From: Glutamicibacter mishrai
GTDB taxonomy: Bacteria > Actinomycetota > Actinomycetes > Actinomycetales > Micrococcaceae
Direction: 5' to 3'
DNA length: 64,000 nt
NCBI RefSeq assembly: GCF_012221945.1
Contig: NZ_CP032549.1
Span: 496,001 to 560,000, forward strand
The notes beneath the pieces are model-generated. The model was not told the DNA's origin and ran no database searches. It saw nothing but the letters and a program-made list of their open reading frames with translations. Below, one piece after another: positions 51,533-61,082 of the stretch; the first letter of the stretch is position 1, and every line of letters begins with the position of its first letter. The translations under genes were made by a program, and so were the position numbers.

Positions 51533-51560
51533 TATTCAGTGGGGGCCGGTTGTTTGCTTG
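51533..51560. terminator. Right arm of split bidirectional terminator
   Basis: ATTCAGTGGGGGCCGGTT followed by GTTTGCTTG; exact mirror of 50068-50094. TAT at 51533-51535 is the second copy of the duplicated target. Confidence 0.8.
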
Positions 51561-51569
51561 CGATAAGTT

Positions 51570-52433
51570 CTAGGCGCGACGGCGCTGCATCACGGCATCT
51601 AAGTTCAAGCGTGGCTTGGTGTTCGATACCGAGAGATCAGTGGTTGGCAAGGTGCCGGTCACTGGTGGAACAACAGGTTCCGCGACTGGTGCCTCGGGTG
51701 CCTTGGCGGATGTATCCTTGGCACTCTCCTCGCGCTTGGCGGCCACCGAGGTTACTGCGGCACGCTCTTCAGCGGAAACCTCCGAGGCCAGGCGCTTGGC
51801 ATCTTCCGAAGCCTTCAGGCTGATCTGCTTGCTTGGACGCAGCGGCTCTTCAACTGGCAATGGAGCCTTCTGCACCCGAGGTGCAGTAGTTTCATTCGCG
51901 CTCTTGGCGGCCTTGGCAATGCGTTCGGATGCCTCGACGTAGGTTGGCTTGGGAACGCGAGTAGGTGCCCAGGTGCCAGGCTGCTTCACACCGCCGTGGC
52001 CGTGAGCCACTCGCAGTGCTTCGGCGCGAAGTTCCTCAGCGGTGATGGCTGGTGCGCGGCGGGAAGATCCTGGACGAGCGTCGAAGACTTCGTCACCATC
52101 GTGCTTGCGGTGAATGACCTGGTTGGCTGCATCTTCGAAGGCCGGGGTCTGTAGCGCCTTCTGGCGGGTGGCTTCCAAGTGGTCCAACAGCTTGCGGTTG
52201 CGGTCGCGGACTGCGAGCATGCGTAAGGTGGCAAAGGAAAGCACTGCGACGAGAGCGAAGATGCCTACGGTGCCGAAGGACAAGGCGGTGAAGGGAGCCA
52301 GCACGACTCCGAGGACCGTGGCGATAATTGCCAGTGCACCGATCAGCGCGACGGACAATCGGCCATAGCGCACACGTATCTTGAGTTTGGTCGCAGCGAC
52401 TTCCTGCGAAGCGCTCTGTGACGTGCCAGCCAT
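51570..52433 (-). CDS. Hypothetical membrane protein with long charged tail
   Basis: 287 residues. Two adjacent membrane helices near the N-terminus (LSVALIGALAIIATVLGVVLAP, TVGIFALVAVLSFATLRML) are followed by a ~200-residue cytoplasmic Ala/Glu/Lys/Pro-rich tail with no recognised domain. Its place beside a RimJ-type acetyltransferase resembles the position of a conserved membrane protein in other actinobacteria (Mycobacterium Rv0996 region). Function unknown. Confidence 0.75.
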   Translation of the reverse strand: MAGTSQSASQEVAATKLKIRVRYGRLSVALIGALAIIATVLGVVLAPFTALSFGTVGIFALVAVLSFATLRMLAVRDRNRKLLDHLEATRQKALQTPAFEDAANQVIHRKHDGDEVFDARPGSSRRAPAITAEELRAEALRVAHGHGGVKQPGTWAPTRVPKPTYVEASERIAKAAKSANETTAPRVQKAPLPVEEPLRPSKQISLKASEDAKRLASEVSAEERAAVTSVAAKREESAKDTSAKAPEAPVAEPVVPPVTGTLPTTDLSVSNTKPRLNLDAVMQRRRA

Positions 52434-52613
52434 GTGCGTCCTCCATCACCGATTCAGTCGGTCAAATCTTCCAGAACCGAATACGGCTCTTTCAAATCAA
52501 CCCTATGCAACCGATCTTGCGGTGACACGCATATATGTCGGTGTGTCTATAAGTTTTCGCCACTACTTTGTGCGCCTCAAAGGCGGATTGGCTTGAGAAA
52601 CACGCAAACCGAA

Positions 52614-53255
52614 TCAACCTTCGTAGATACGTTCGAGCATCGTGCTTGAAAGCTCTTCCCGGTTCAGCGCGAAGGTGCGATGATCACGCCACGCGCCATC
52701 AATATGCAGGTACGCTTTTCGCACCCCTTCGTCGCGGAATCCGAGTTTTTCCACCACTCGCAAACTCGGCGAATTCTCTGGACGGATGTTGATCTCAAGC
52801 CGGTGCAGCTGGAGGTCGTCAAAACAATGATCAATGACCAGGGCACAGGCTTCGGGCATCAGGCCGAACCCTGCATGCTGATGGTCAATCCAATAACCGA
52901 TCGAAGCGGTCCGCGCGGCCCCATACTGCACCGAAGACACGGAGACCTGTCCGATGAGCGGTGGCCTGGACTGATGTAGCTGCGGCAGCGCAATGGCCCA
53001 CGAGTAGCCGGTTCCCTCACGGGCCGCTTGGTCTTTGCCAACGATCATCTGGCGGAAGGTGATGGATTCGGGCGGGCCCATGGGGCTGGTGGGATCCCAC
53101 TGCTGCAGCCACTGCGAATTGGCGTAGCGCAGGTTGATCCATTCGGTCTCATCGCGCATGGTCAACTGGCGCAACAGCAAACGGTCCGAGCTCAATTCGG
53201 GGACCAGCCGCGTGGCACGGCGAGAAAAGAACATGAGCACATCGTAATACTCCAC
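52614..53255 (-). CDS. RimJ/RimL-type GNAT acetyltransferase
   Basis: 213 residues: LVPELSSDRLLLRQLTMRDETEWINLRYANSQWLQQWDPTSP, IGYWIDHQHAGFGLMPEACALVIDHCFDDLQLHRLEINIRPENSPSLRVVEKLGFRDEGVRKAYLHIDGAWRDH. This is the ribosomal-protein N-acetyltransferase subfamily. In other actinobacteria the galU and moeA genes stand between it and the formyl-THF cyclo-ligase gene; here only 65 bases separate the two divergent genes. A start a few codons downstream (MFFSRRATR) is possible. Confidence 0.85.
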   Translation of the reverse strand: MEYYDVLMFFSRRATRLVPELSSDRLLLRQLTMRDETEWINLRYANSQWLQQWDPTSPMGPPESITFRQMIVGKDQAAREGTGYSWAIALPQLHQSRPPLIGQVSVSSVQYGAARTASIGYWIDHQHAGFGLMPEACALVIDHCFDDLQLHRLEINIRPENSPSLRVVEKLGFRDEGVRKAYLHIDGAWRDHRTFALNREELSSTMLERIYEG

Positions 53256-53320
53256 GGCAGCTTAAACGCACTGCGTTGCAAGCCAGGTGCAATTCTTTGC
53301 GTTGTGCGTAAGCTGGAGTC

Positions 53321-53935
53321 ATGACTGCGAACCCTGCGAAGAACCACGACTCCGGGAAAAAGGCCGTCCGTGCATCCATCCGCGCGGCGAGGGATTCCAT
53401 GGATGCCGCCACGCGTGCCGAACTGGGCGGGAAATTGGCGGATACCGTTCTTGGATATCTGACGCAGAGTACCGGCATTGTCCGCAAGGTCGCCGCGTAT
53501 ACCTCATCGCCCGGTGAACCCGATACCTCCAAGCTGCTCGACGCATTGGTCAATGAAGGCATCGAGGTCTTCTTGCCCGTGTGCGAGCCGGACTTCGCGC
53601 TGTCCTGGGCCGCCTTTACCCCGGGCATGGAATTCCAGCGCAGCACGCTGGCGCCGGTCATGGAACCGGTGGGTCCACGCTTGGGAACTGAAATCTTTGA
53701 CGACATCAATACCCTGATCATCCCGGCGCTGGCCATCGACGAGCAGGGGCTTCGGCTTGGCCAGGGCGGCGGATACTATGATCGTTTCCTGCCATTGATC
53801 GAGGACTCCCCCGTGCGTGTCGCCGCCATTGTCTACGATAATGAATATGTTCCAGCAGGGTCTTTCCCTGTGGCTGAGCATGATCAGCCGGTGGATCTTG
53901 TCTTCACGCCAGCGGAAGTCCACCAGATCATCTAG
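53321..53935 (+). CDS. 5-Formyltetrahydrofolate cyclo-ligase
   Basis: 204 residues. N-terminal KKAVRASIRAARDSMD, VAAYTSSPGEPDTSKLLDALVNEGIEVFLPVC and the ATP/phosphate loop LRLGQGGGYYDRFLP are diagnostic. It converts 5-formyl-THF to 5,10-methenyl-THF with ATP, salvaging formylated folate. Cytosolic. Followed by the SAF-domain gene on the same strand. Confidence 0.93.
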   Translation: MTANPAKNHDSGKKAVRASIRAARDSMDAATRAELGGKLADTVLGYLTQSTGIVRKVAAYTSSPGEPDTSKLLDALVNEGIEVFLPVCEPDFALSWAAFTPGMEFQRSTLAPVMEPVGPRLGTEIFDDINTLIIPALAIDEQGLRLGQGGGYYDRFLPLIEDSPVRVAAIVYDNEYVPAGSFPVAEHDQPVDLVFTPAEVHQII

Positions 53936-54014
53936 GGCTTGGCACGAGAGGCACTTACGCACAATTCGTCGAGTTCAGCGTCGCTGGCCACCGGCACACC
54001 GCTTGCATGGTGCC

Positions 54015-54725
54015 ATGAGCTATTTCTTCAAGTCCTCCGCGCGTCCCCGTCCGCCAGCCATCCCCCGGCCGAAAGTCCGCCCAGCGCGCACCCGCAGCGA
54101 GCTGCTGAGGCGTTATCGAAAACCCTTGGCCTTGGCCTTCACGCTTTTGGCCGTTGCTGGACTGCTCAACGTCTTTTCTTCAGGCCAGCTGACCCAGCGT
54201 GAAGTGGTGGTTGTGGCCAGCGATATTCCTGCAGGAAGCGAGATTTCCGCGAATCAACTTTCGCTGCAGACCGTTCGCCTGGACCCTGGTGATGACGAAG
54301 TCTTTGATTCCCCGGAACAGCTGGTTGGCCAACGCATCGCCATTGGATTGGATGCAGGAACAGTGATCCGCAAGTACGCGCTGGTCGGCGAGCAATTATT
54401 GGCTGGTGCCGTTGATGGCACCGTGGCGGTTCCCCTGCGATTGAGCGATCCGGCCACAGTGACGCTGCTTCATCCCGGACAGCTAGTGGACATTGTTTTG
54501 ACCACCGGCGATGGTTTTGACCGCGAGATCGCATCCAGCACCATCGCAAAATCCGTACCCGTTTTGTGGGTTCCTCAAAGTGCTTCCGATTCGGAATTCG
54601 GAATGCTCAAAGGCGCTGCCCCGAGCGGCGAAGGGATCATAGTTGTCGCCGCGGCCAGCAGCCTATCGGATGATCTTTCCGGCGCGGTCTCACGCGGCAA
54701 GGTCTCGGCGGTATTAGTCAACTAG
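54015..54725 (+). CDS. SAF-domain protein (CpaB/RcpC-like), membrane-anchored
   Basis: 236 residues from ATG 54015. A basic proline-rich N-terminus, one membrane helix (LALAFTLLAVAGLLNVF), then a SAF domain (VVVASDIPAGSEISANQLSLQTVRLD..GTVIRKYALVG) and an RcpC-like beta-clip (VPLRLSDPATVTLLHPGQLVDIVLTTGDG). Such proteins assist Flp pilus assembly, but no tad genes are here; in actinobacteria a stand-alone copy near the cyclo-ligase gene is common. Function unknown. Confidence 0.8.
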   Translation: MSYFFKSSARPRPPAIPRPKVRPARTRSELLRRYRKPLALAFTLLAVAGLLNVFSSGQLTQREVVVVASDIPAGSEISANQLSLQTVRLDPGDDEVFDSPEQLVGQRIAIGLDAGTVIRKYALVGEQLLAGAVDGTVAVPLRLSDPATVTLLHPGQLVDIVLTTGDGFDREIASSTIAKSVPVLWVPQSASDSEFGMLKGAAPSGEGIIVVAAASSLSDDLSGAVSRGKVSAVLVN

Positions 54726-54733
54726 GTTGGAGA

Positions 54734-55051
54734 TCAGCCCCAGTGCGGCGGCTTCTCGCGCTTCATTAACTCCGCGAGATCTTCCTTCGCTTCGCCCCAC
54801 AGTCGCGGGTCCTGGTCCTTGGCGATGAATTCCGCCAACGGATCGGCGCTGCGCTGTGGAGTTCTCCCGGCAGCAGCTGTCGGCGACCCGGCAGCCGCCT
54901 GTGGCTCCGCGAGGGCACGGTCAACGGAGTCCGAGTGCGGCACCGGGGTGTAGCTGCCAGTGAGCCGGACGCGTTGTTCCAGATGTTGTGGTGGTGCGAC
55001 AACGCGCGGCCGCTTACGACGGCCGCGCGTTGGTTCCTGCTCTGAAGTCAT
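54734..55051 (-). CDS. Hypothetical protein, 105 residues
   Basis: Small charged protein (EQEPTRGRRKRPRVVAPPQHLEQRVRLTGSYTPVPHSDS..DPLAEFIAKDQDPRLWGEAKEDLAELMKREKPPHWG). No membrane segment or recognised domain. The C-terminal RLWGEAKEDLAELM...KPPHWG looks like the conserved part. Its ATG touches the stop of the giant upstream gene at 55051, so the two are likely co-translated and may work together. Confidence 0.7.
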   Translation of the reverse strand: MTSEQEPTRGRRKRPRVVAPPQHLEQRVRLTGSYTPVPHSDSVDRALAEPQAAAGSPTAAAGRTPQRSADPLAEFIAKDQDPRLWGEAKEDLAELMKREKPPHWG

Positions 55052-58000
55052 TACTTCTCGGACTCCGGCTGTTCAGTTGCCTGGCTTGCTGGAACCGGTG
55101 CGGGGGTGCTTGGCTTCGATTCACCGGCCGCCGGTGCTTCCGGTGCCTTCGCCTCGTTGCCCTCGGCTGGTTCTTCGCCTGATACCTCAGAAGCTGCGCC
55201 GGCCTTGGGATCCTGCTTGGACTTCGCTGATTTCAGCAGGCCGGTCTTTTCCTTTGGCGCCGGTTCAGTGGTCACGTCTCGTGCCGATACCGGACGAGCC
55301 GCTGCCACCGAGCTGCGCAACGAAGAATCTTCAGTCGTGGCCGCACTGGCTGGAGCCTTGAGCTGCAGGGCCTTGGCCAGGCGCTCGGTGACCGCTCCGG
55401 GATCCGTGAAGACATCGATAGTCCACAGCGGTACATAACGCCAGCCGTGCTTTTCGAAGAATTCGGGACGCAGGCGGCTGCGCTCGCGCACGGTCAATTC
55501 CGCATAGTGTTCGGTGCCGTCGTAGACCACGGCCAGCGGGCGAATGCCGCTATCTGCCGAGTCGAAGACGTGGGCCGACAAATCCAGGACGCCACGGTAG
55601 TCCTCGGCCACAATGGCACCGCGTTCACGTAGACGGCGGGCCAGATCCGAGACCAGCGGGTCAAAGCGCGGGTTGCGCATGGCGCTGACACCGGAGTCGC
55701 CAGCTTCCACGCGTCCGAAGAGTTCAAAGAACTGACGGGCACCGCGGTACACGCGGTTCAGGTCCACGTCGCTTGGCAGCAAGCTGGAAACCAGTGTCAT
55801 GCGGCTGCGCGAACGGGTCATCGCGGCAACAAAGAGCTGCTCGCCGCCAACACGTGAGAGCGCACCGAATTCATGCAAGGTCTTGCCGTGAGGAGTGCGT
55901 CCGTAACCCCAAGCGAAGATCACCGCGTCGCGACGCAAGCCGATCAAACGGTCCATGGTGGTCACGACGAATGGTTCCTGCTTGGAGCGCAGGTAATCCA
56001 TGGCGTACTTGTGATTCGGCAGCTGCACGCGAATCGCTTCGGCGATGGCCGAGGCATGGCTGCGGTTCGAGGCGATGACCGCCAGGGACTCGCGGCCCTG
56101 GTTCTTGAAGTGCTCGAAGACCAGATCAACAACGCGGGCTACCTCGGCAGCAGTGGTCTGCACGCCGTCTTCGCTGTTGGCCAGCGAGCCGGTGGCGTCC
56201 GGAACGTATTCACTGCGCAACAGCGGCGAATTGCCGCTGATGTTCACAGCCATTGGCAGGCGCGAGATGCTGTTGTCGTAGTAGGTAGTGGACAGCTGCT
56301 CCACCAGTCCTTCGTCAATCCCCCGGTATACGGTGGACAGCGAACCGGAGACCAGCACCTTGTTCAGTGCCGAGAGCGCCGAGCGGTCCTGCTTGTGCTC
56401 AATGACGCGGGCGGTGGGGTCAACGGAAACTTCGAAGCGCTTCGGACCGCCGAGCATTTCATCACCGATGGCGATGACCTGGCTGGAGCGGCGCAGCGCA
56501 TCAAGCACTTCACGCAGGGCCAGGTAGTTGGCTTCCAGGAGGATGACTGCGTCGAATTCCGCATCCTCAGGCAGGGCGCTGCCAAGCAGCAGCGGGGCGG
56601 AAACGATGACCGGGGTCAGCGAATTCGCCAATGGCGCGCCCAGCTGCAACAGGCCGGCAATGCTCGGGGCACCGGACTTGAGCATGTCGCGCAGGGCGCG
56701 GGATCCAGCACGGTGGTCAGCCAGGGCGGCCTTCCAATTGCGTGACAGGGCCCAGCGGATGCGCTGCGGGCCGGAAGCGATATGCGCGCCGTCGGCCAGG
56801 CGGTAGTCGGCTTCGATCTTCTCCAGCTTGGAGCCGTCATTCATCGCGAGGAAATCATCGCCGGAAATCATGGCGTCCAGCACGGACTGCCACCAGGCCA
56901 ATTCCAGTTCGCTATCCACGGCGTCGGCATCGATCTCGCGCTCGGCGAAGTCATCGAGCAGGTCTCCCAGGCCGGCCTCGGTGAGCTGCTCGGAGATCAG
57001 GGTGCGCTCTGGCAGTTCGCCAAGGTCTTCGCGGCGGTCGACCAGGGCTGCGATGGTATCGAGCAATTCCGCGATAGGCATTTCGCGCAGGCGGGAGCCC
57101 AAGGCTGGCGGCAGCATGCCGGCCAGCTTGTCGATGCGGGCTCCGGCATCGTGATAGCCGGCCTCGACGTCAAGCAATCCGCCAGGAACCTGCGGGTTAC
57201 GCTGGCTGGTGGCGATGGCGCGCCACGCATCGCGCTGCACCGAGACCGCCTGCAAGGCTGCCTGCAGGTCAGCGACGTGCATGCCGGGACGAACGTATTC
57301 CTTGGCGATCTTGCGCAGGCGGGAACGGACGATGGAGCCCATTTCCACGCCGTGCTCGCGGCGCCAGGCGCTGGTCGCCGTGGCGGCGATCAAATCATCA
57401 ATGTCGCCCTCGAAGATGTCCGACTCGAACTTGTCCAGGGAGCCGCGCACGGCAACCAGCAGCTGCAGCTGGTCTCCCCACTTGTCGTAGCTGTCTTCCA
57501 GCCGGATCTGCGACTGCTTGGCGATCTTCTCCATGTGCTCATGGAGGATCGGCAAATCCCGGCCCAGGCCGCTGGCCAGGTTCAGTGCCTGCTCGGTGGC
57601 TTCGGCATTGCGCAGCGGAGCGCCATGCCATGGGCTGGTGGTGTGTTCCTTGGAGTAGGCGCCAAGCTGGGCGGCGCGCTTGAGCTGCGCTGCAACATGG
57701 CCGCGCTGGCCCATGGAGTCCAGGACCGAACGCTTCAGGCGCACGGTGGTGGACGGTGCCGGTTCCAATGCGGAGAGCCGTGCCAGCTCCTGCATGGCCT
57801 GGTAGGGCGAGCAGCCCCAGCGGCTGCGTACCGAGTGCAGGGACTTCACGTGTTCGTGCAGCGCGTGGCGGGATTCGCGCAGGCGCTTGAACATCGAACC
57901 CAGCTGCGGTTCGGTGGCCTTCTCGTTGCGCAGGATGGCTTTGGTGAGCAGGGTGCGCAGCTGCTCTGGATCCTCATTGGGTTCCAGCAAGAGGCTGGCG

Positions 58001-59271
58001 GCATCCAGCTGCTCGTTGAACAGCTGCACAAATTCCTCGGCGGCCGAACGCTGTTCTGCCACGACCAGGACGCGCTTGCCCTGGGCTGCCAGGAGGGCAG
58101 CGGCGTTCAGCGCGGTCTGGGTGGCACCGGTGCCGGCGGCGGCGTTGATGGCCACCGATTCGCCGGCGGCGATGTAGTCGAGCATCTTGGACTGGGACTC
58201 GTCGGCATCCAGCAGGTAGAGCTCGTCTTCCGGGTCGCGCTCATCCGAGGACTTGGCCAGGGTGCTGCTGCCGGTGTGGACCTTGCGGGTGGAGGGCTCT
58301 TCCGGCGCGCCGGCCTGCTTGCGCGGACGCGTGCTGTCCTTGAGGATGTTGCGCACCCGGCGAAGACGCGAACCGCCTTCTTCCGCCGGCTTGCCCTCGT
58401 CGCTCTTTGCTTCGCTGGTCTTGGCTGCCTCATCCTTGGCGGTTTCAGCTGGCTTCTGGGTTTCCGGCTTGGCAGCGGCATTGCCCGGCTTGGCGGCCAC
58501 GAGGTTGGCCAGGGCTTCAGAGGCCTTGGAGTCGGCGGCGCTCTTGGCCTGCTTCTCGCTCAGGTCATGGCGGATCAGCGCCTCGATAACCGGGTGCGAG
58601 CCGGTGAGCTTGGCAGGATCAGCGGGGTCCATCAGTTCGGAGAAGGTGGACAGCAGCAGGCGGTGGCCTACGACAACTCCGGGAACCTCGGCCATCTGGT
58701 GGCGCAGGGCATCCATGCCGCGCGCCGGATCAAAGCGGGCGATGGAGTAGGCGGCGGCGTCTACGGCTTTGACGTCGACCTTGGCGTCATGGTCTGCCTC
58801 GAACTGGCGAACGAAGGCCGGGGACACGGTGGCGCGGCCGACCAGCTGCAGGTCGTAGTCATCGGCGTCAACGTGCTTGGTCAGGGTGATGCGGCCGAGC
58901 ATGATCGGTGCGGAGACCGGTTCGCTCTTGCCTTCGTGCACGGCACGCCAGTTGGCGACACCGGCGGCCAGGTAGCCGACGTCGATGCCGCGTTCTTCCC
59001 AGAGTTCGCTGATCTTGGAGGCCAGGGCGCGGGCGGTGCGGCGCGCGGTGGCGTACTGCTCAGCGTCGTGGAGCAGGGTGGACAGGCGGGTGCGCCGTCC
59101 AGCCAGGAACTGGGCCAGCCCCGAGGGGTTGGCATGGGTGATGTCGATGCTGTTGGACGTCGACGGAGCAAACCGCAAGGTGGTATCGGCACCGGCACTT
59201 TGCCCCAGGGATTTTACCCAGGTTGCTACCCGCTCTGCGGCAGCATTCTGTCCACTAGCCACGACAGTCAT
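55051..59271 (-). CDS. Giant SF1-helicase-like protein with degenerate ATPase motifs and Vsr-like nuclease end
   Basis: 1406 residues from ATG 59271 (AAGGGA adjacent). Order: an N-terminal DUF4011-like alpha/beta region; a low-complexity Lys/Glu/Ala linker (~260-360); a UPF1-like helicase core (~390-1170) and a C-terminal Vsr/DUF559-like nuclease domain (LAVVYDGTEHYAELTVRERSRLRPEFFEKHGWRYVPLWTIDVF, ~1230-1310); then an Ala/Pro/Glu tail. Walker A reads AAAGTGATQT, with Ala instead of Lys. Walker B is VILLEANYL instead of DEAS. ATP hydrolysis is therefore doubtful. Possibly a nucleic-acid-binding scaffold in defence or repair; the role is not known. Confidence 0.78.
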   Translation of the reverse strand: MTVVASGQNAAAERVATWVKSLGQSAGADTTLRFAPSTSNSIDITHANPSGLAQFLAGRRTRLSTLLHDAEQYATARRTARALASKISELWEERGIDVGYLAAGVANWRAVHEGKSEPVSAPIMLGRITLTKHVDADDYDLQLVGRATVSPAFVRQFEADHDAKVDVKAVDAAAYSIARFDPARGMDALRHQMAEVPGVVVGHRLLLSTFSELMDPADPAKLTGSHPVIEALIRHDLSEKQAKSAADSKASEALANLVAAKPGNAAAKPETQKPAETAKDEAAKTSEAKSDEGKPAEEGGSRLRRVRNILKDSTRPRKQAGAPEEPSTRKVHTGSSTLAKSSDERDPEDELYLLDADESQSKMLDYIAAGESVAINAAAGTGATQTALNAAALLAAQGKRVLVVAEQRSAAEEFVQLFNEQLDAASLLLEPNEDPEQLRTLLTKAILRNEKATEPQLGSMFKRLRESRHALHEHVKSLHSVRSRWGCSPYQAMQELARLSALEPAPSTTVRLKRSVLDSMGQRGHVAAQLKRAAQLGAYSKEHTTSPWHGAPLRNAEATEQALNLASGLGRDLPILHEHMEKIAKQSQIRLEDSYDKWGDQLQLLVAVRGSLDKFESDIFEGDIDDLIAATATSAWRREHGVEMGSIVRSRLRKIAKEYVRPGMHVADLQAALQAVSVQRDAWRAIATSQRNPQVPGGLLDVEAGYHDAGARIDKLAGMLPPALGSRLREMPIAELLDTIAALVDRREDLGELPERTLISEQLTEAGLGDLLDDFAEREIDADAVDSELELAWWQSVLDAMISGDDFLAMNDGSKLEKIEADYRLADGAHIASGPQRIRWALSRNWKAALADHRAGSRALRDMLKSGAPSIAGLLQLGAPLANSLTPVIVSAPLLLGSALPEDAEFDAVILLEANYLALREVLDALRRSSQVIAIGDEMLGGPKRFEVSVDPTARVIEHKQDRSALSALNKVLVSGSLSTVYRGIDEGLVEQLSTTYYDNSISRLPMAVNISGNSPLLRSEYVPDATGSLANSEDGVQTTAAEVARVVDLVFEHFKNQGRESLAVIASNRSHASAIAEAIRVQLPNHKYAMDYLRSKQEPFVVTTMDRLIGLRRDAVIFAWGYGRTPHGKTLHEFGALSRVGGEQLFVAAMTRSRSRMTLVSSLLPSDVDLNRVYRGARQFFELFGRVEAGDSGVSAMRNPRFDPLVSDLARRLRERGAIVAEDYRGVLDLSAHVFDSADSGIRPLAVVYDGTEHYAELTVRERSRLRPEFFEKHGWRYVPLWTIDVFTDPGAVTERLAKALQLKAPASAATTEDSSLRSSVAAARPVSARDVTTEPAPKEKTGLLKSAKSKQDPKAGAASEVSGEEPAEGNEAKAPEAPAAGESKPSTPAPVPASQATEQPESEK

Positions 59272-59382
59272 TCCCTTCACTGAACCGACCACTTTCGGGC
59301 GCACTGCGGTGCAGATGCGCCTCTTTCTAACGTAGTGCACAAGCCCTGCAGATCACCGGTGCGAAACACGTTTTAACTGCGA

Positions 59383-59451
59383 GAAGCGGAGCCGGGGCCG
59401 ATGAGCAATACCTCATTGAGGTGCAGCTCACCGGCCAGCCGGTTCCGCTTC
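59383..59451 (-). other. Highly structured element downstream of guaA
   Basis: Nested inverted repeats: outer GAAGCGGAGCCGG / CCGGTTCCGCTTC (12 of 13 paired), middle GGCCGATGAGC / GCTCACCGGCC (10 of 11), inner CCTCA-T-TGAGG. It lies 45 bases past the guaA stop in a 225-base gap without a gene. Could be a terminator/attenuator or structured 3' UTR; there is no T-tract. Confidence 0.5.
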
Positions 59452-59495
59452 CGATCCGCTGGCGGGACGCTGGGTCCGCTAGCTGGGTCGCAGGA

Positions 59496-61082
59496 TTACT
59501 CCCACTCGATGGTTCCCGGTGGCTTGGAGGTCACGTCCAGAACCACGCGGTTGACCCCATCGACCTCGTTGGTGATGCGGTTGGAGATCTTCGAGAGCAG
59601 ATCGTATGGCAGGTGCGACCAGTCGGCGGTCATGGCATCCTCGGAGGATACCGGACGCAGCACGATCGGGTGGCCGTAGGTGCGGTGATCGCCCTGCACG
59701 CCTACCGAGCGGACGTCGGCGAGCAGTACAACCGGCATCTGCCAGACCTCGTCGTCCAGGCCTGCGGCGGTCAGCTCGGCGCGAGCGATCGCGTCGGCCT
59801 TGCGCAGGATGGAAAGGCGCTCTTCGTTGACTGCACCGATGATGCGGATGCCCAGGCCTGGGCCAGGGAATGGCTGGCGGCCAACGATTTCCTCAGGCAA
59901 GCCGAGCTCGCGGCCCACGGCGCGGACCTCGTCCTTGAACAGGGTGCGCAGCGGCTCGACCAATTCGAACTGCAGGTCCTCTGGCAGGCCGCCCACGTTG
60001 TGGTGGCTCTTGATATTCGAGGTGCCTTCGCCGCCACCGGATTCCACGATGTCCGGGTACAAGGTGCCCTGGACCAGGAACTTCACCGGCTCGCCCTCGG
60101 AAGCGGCCTCAGCGATGATCGCTGCTTCTGCTGCTTCGAAGGCGCGGATGAATTCGCGGCCGATGATCTTGCGCTTGGTCTCCGGGTCGGTGACACCGTC
60201 CAGAGCCGAAAGGAAGCGTTCGCGTTCGTCAGCGATGTAGAGCTTTGCGCCGGTGGAAGCGACAAAGTCCTTCTCGACCTGCTCGGCTTCGCCTTCGCGC
60301 AGCAGGCCGTGGTTGACGAAGACACAGGTCAGCTGGTCGCCAATGGCGCGCTGCACCAGTGCTGCGGCAACAGCCGAGTCCACGCCGCCGGACAGGCCGC
60401 AGATGGCCTTGCCGGTGCCGACCTGGGCGCGGATGCGCTCGATCTGCTCGTCAGCGATGTTGTCAGCGGTCCAGTCGCCCTTCAAGCCTGCACCGTTGTA
60501 CAGGAAGTTCTCCAGGACGTCCTGGCCGAACTCGCAGTGCTTGACTTCCGGGTGCCACTGCACGCCGTAAAGGCGCTTGGCCTCGTTGGCGAAGGCGGCA
60601 ACAGGTGCGCCGGCGGTGGTGGCCAGCACTTCGAAGCCTTCTGGGGCCTTGGAGACAGAGTCACCATGGCTCATCCATACGGTAGGAGCCTGTGCGGCGC
60701 CTGCCAGGATGGAGCGGGCTTCGCCCTCAAAGGTGGTTGCGGTGCGGCCGTACTCGCGCAGGCCGGTTTCCGAGACGGTTCCGCCCAGGGCGTTGGCCAT
60801 GGCCTGGAAGCCGTAGCAGATGCCCAAGACCGGCACGCCGGCTTCAAACAGGTCGGCCCCGACGGATGGGGCGCCATCGGCGTAGACGCTGGAGGGACCA
60901 CCGGAGAGGATGATCGCTGCAGGGTTCTTGGCCAGGATGGCTTCGGTGGACAGGGTGTGCGGAACGATCTCCGAGTACACACGGGCCTCACGTACGCGGC
61001 GAGCGATGAGCTGCGCGTATTGGGCCCCGTAGTCGACGACCAGAACCGGCTTATGTTCTGGATTGAGGGGAGCAGTAGTCAC
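59496..61082 (-). CDS. guaA: GMP synthase (glutamine-hydrolysing)
   Basis: 528 residues. Class I amidotransferase with Cys in [15 protein letters not shown] and His/Glu in VQWHPEVKH, then the ATP-pyrophosphatase loop [16 protein letters not shown] and the C-terminal dimerisation domain ending [14 protein letters not shown]. It converts XMP to GMP. The gene is monocistronic, with GuaB3 nearby on the same strand. Confidence 0.97.
   Translation of the reverse strand: MTTAPLNPEHKPVLVVDYGAQYAQLIARRVREARVYSEIVPHTLSTEAILAKNPAAIILSGGPSSVYADGAPSVGADLFEAGVPVLGICYGFQAMANALGGTVSETGLREYGRTATTFEGEARSILAGAAQAPTVWMSHGDSVSKAPEGFEVLATTAGAPVAAFANEAKRLYGVQWHPEVKHCEFGQDVLENFLYNGAGLKGDWTADNIADEQIERIRAQVGTGKAICGLSGGVDSAVAAALVQRAIGDQLTCVFVNHGLLREGEAEQVEKDFVASTGAKLYIADERERFLSALDGVTDPETKRKIIGREFIRAFEAAEAAIIAEAASEGEPVKFLVQGTLYPDIVESGGGEGTSNIKSHHNVGGLPEDLQFELVEPLRTLFKDEVRAVGRELGLPEEIVGRQPFPGPGLGIRIIGAVNEERLSILRKADAIARAELTAAGLDDEVWQMPVVLLADVRSVGVQGDHRTYGHPIVLRPVSSEDAMTADWSHLPYDLLSKISNRITNEVDGVNRVVLDVTSKPPGTIEWE

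Noticed and set aside
56782..59283. 833-codon open frame on the plus strand
   Set aside because: It is the antisense shadow of the intact 1406-residue minus-strand gene; no ribosome site, and repetitive Gly/Gln/Leu composition typical of reverse frames in GC-rich DNA.
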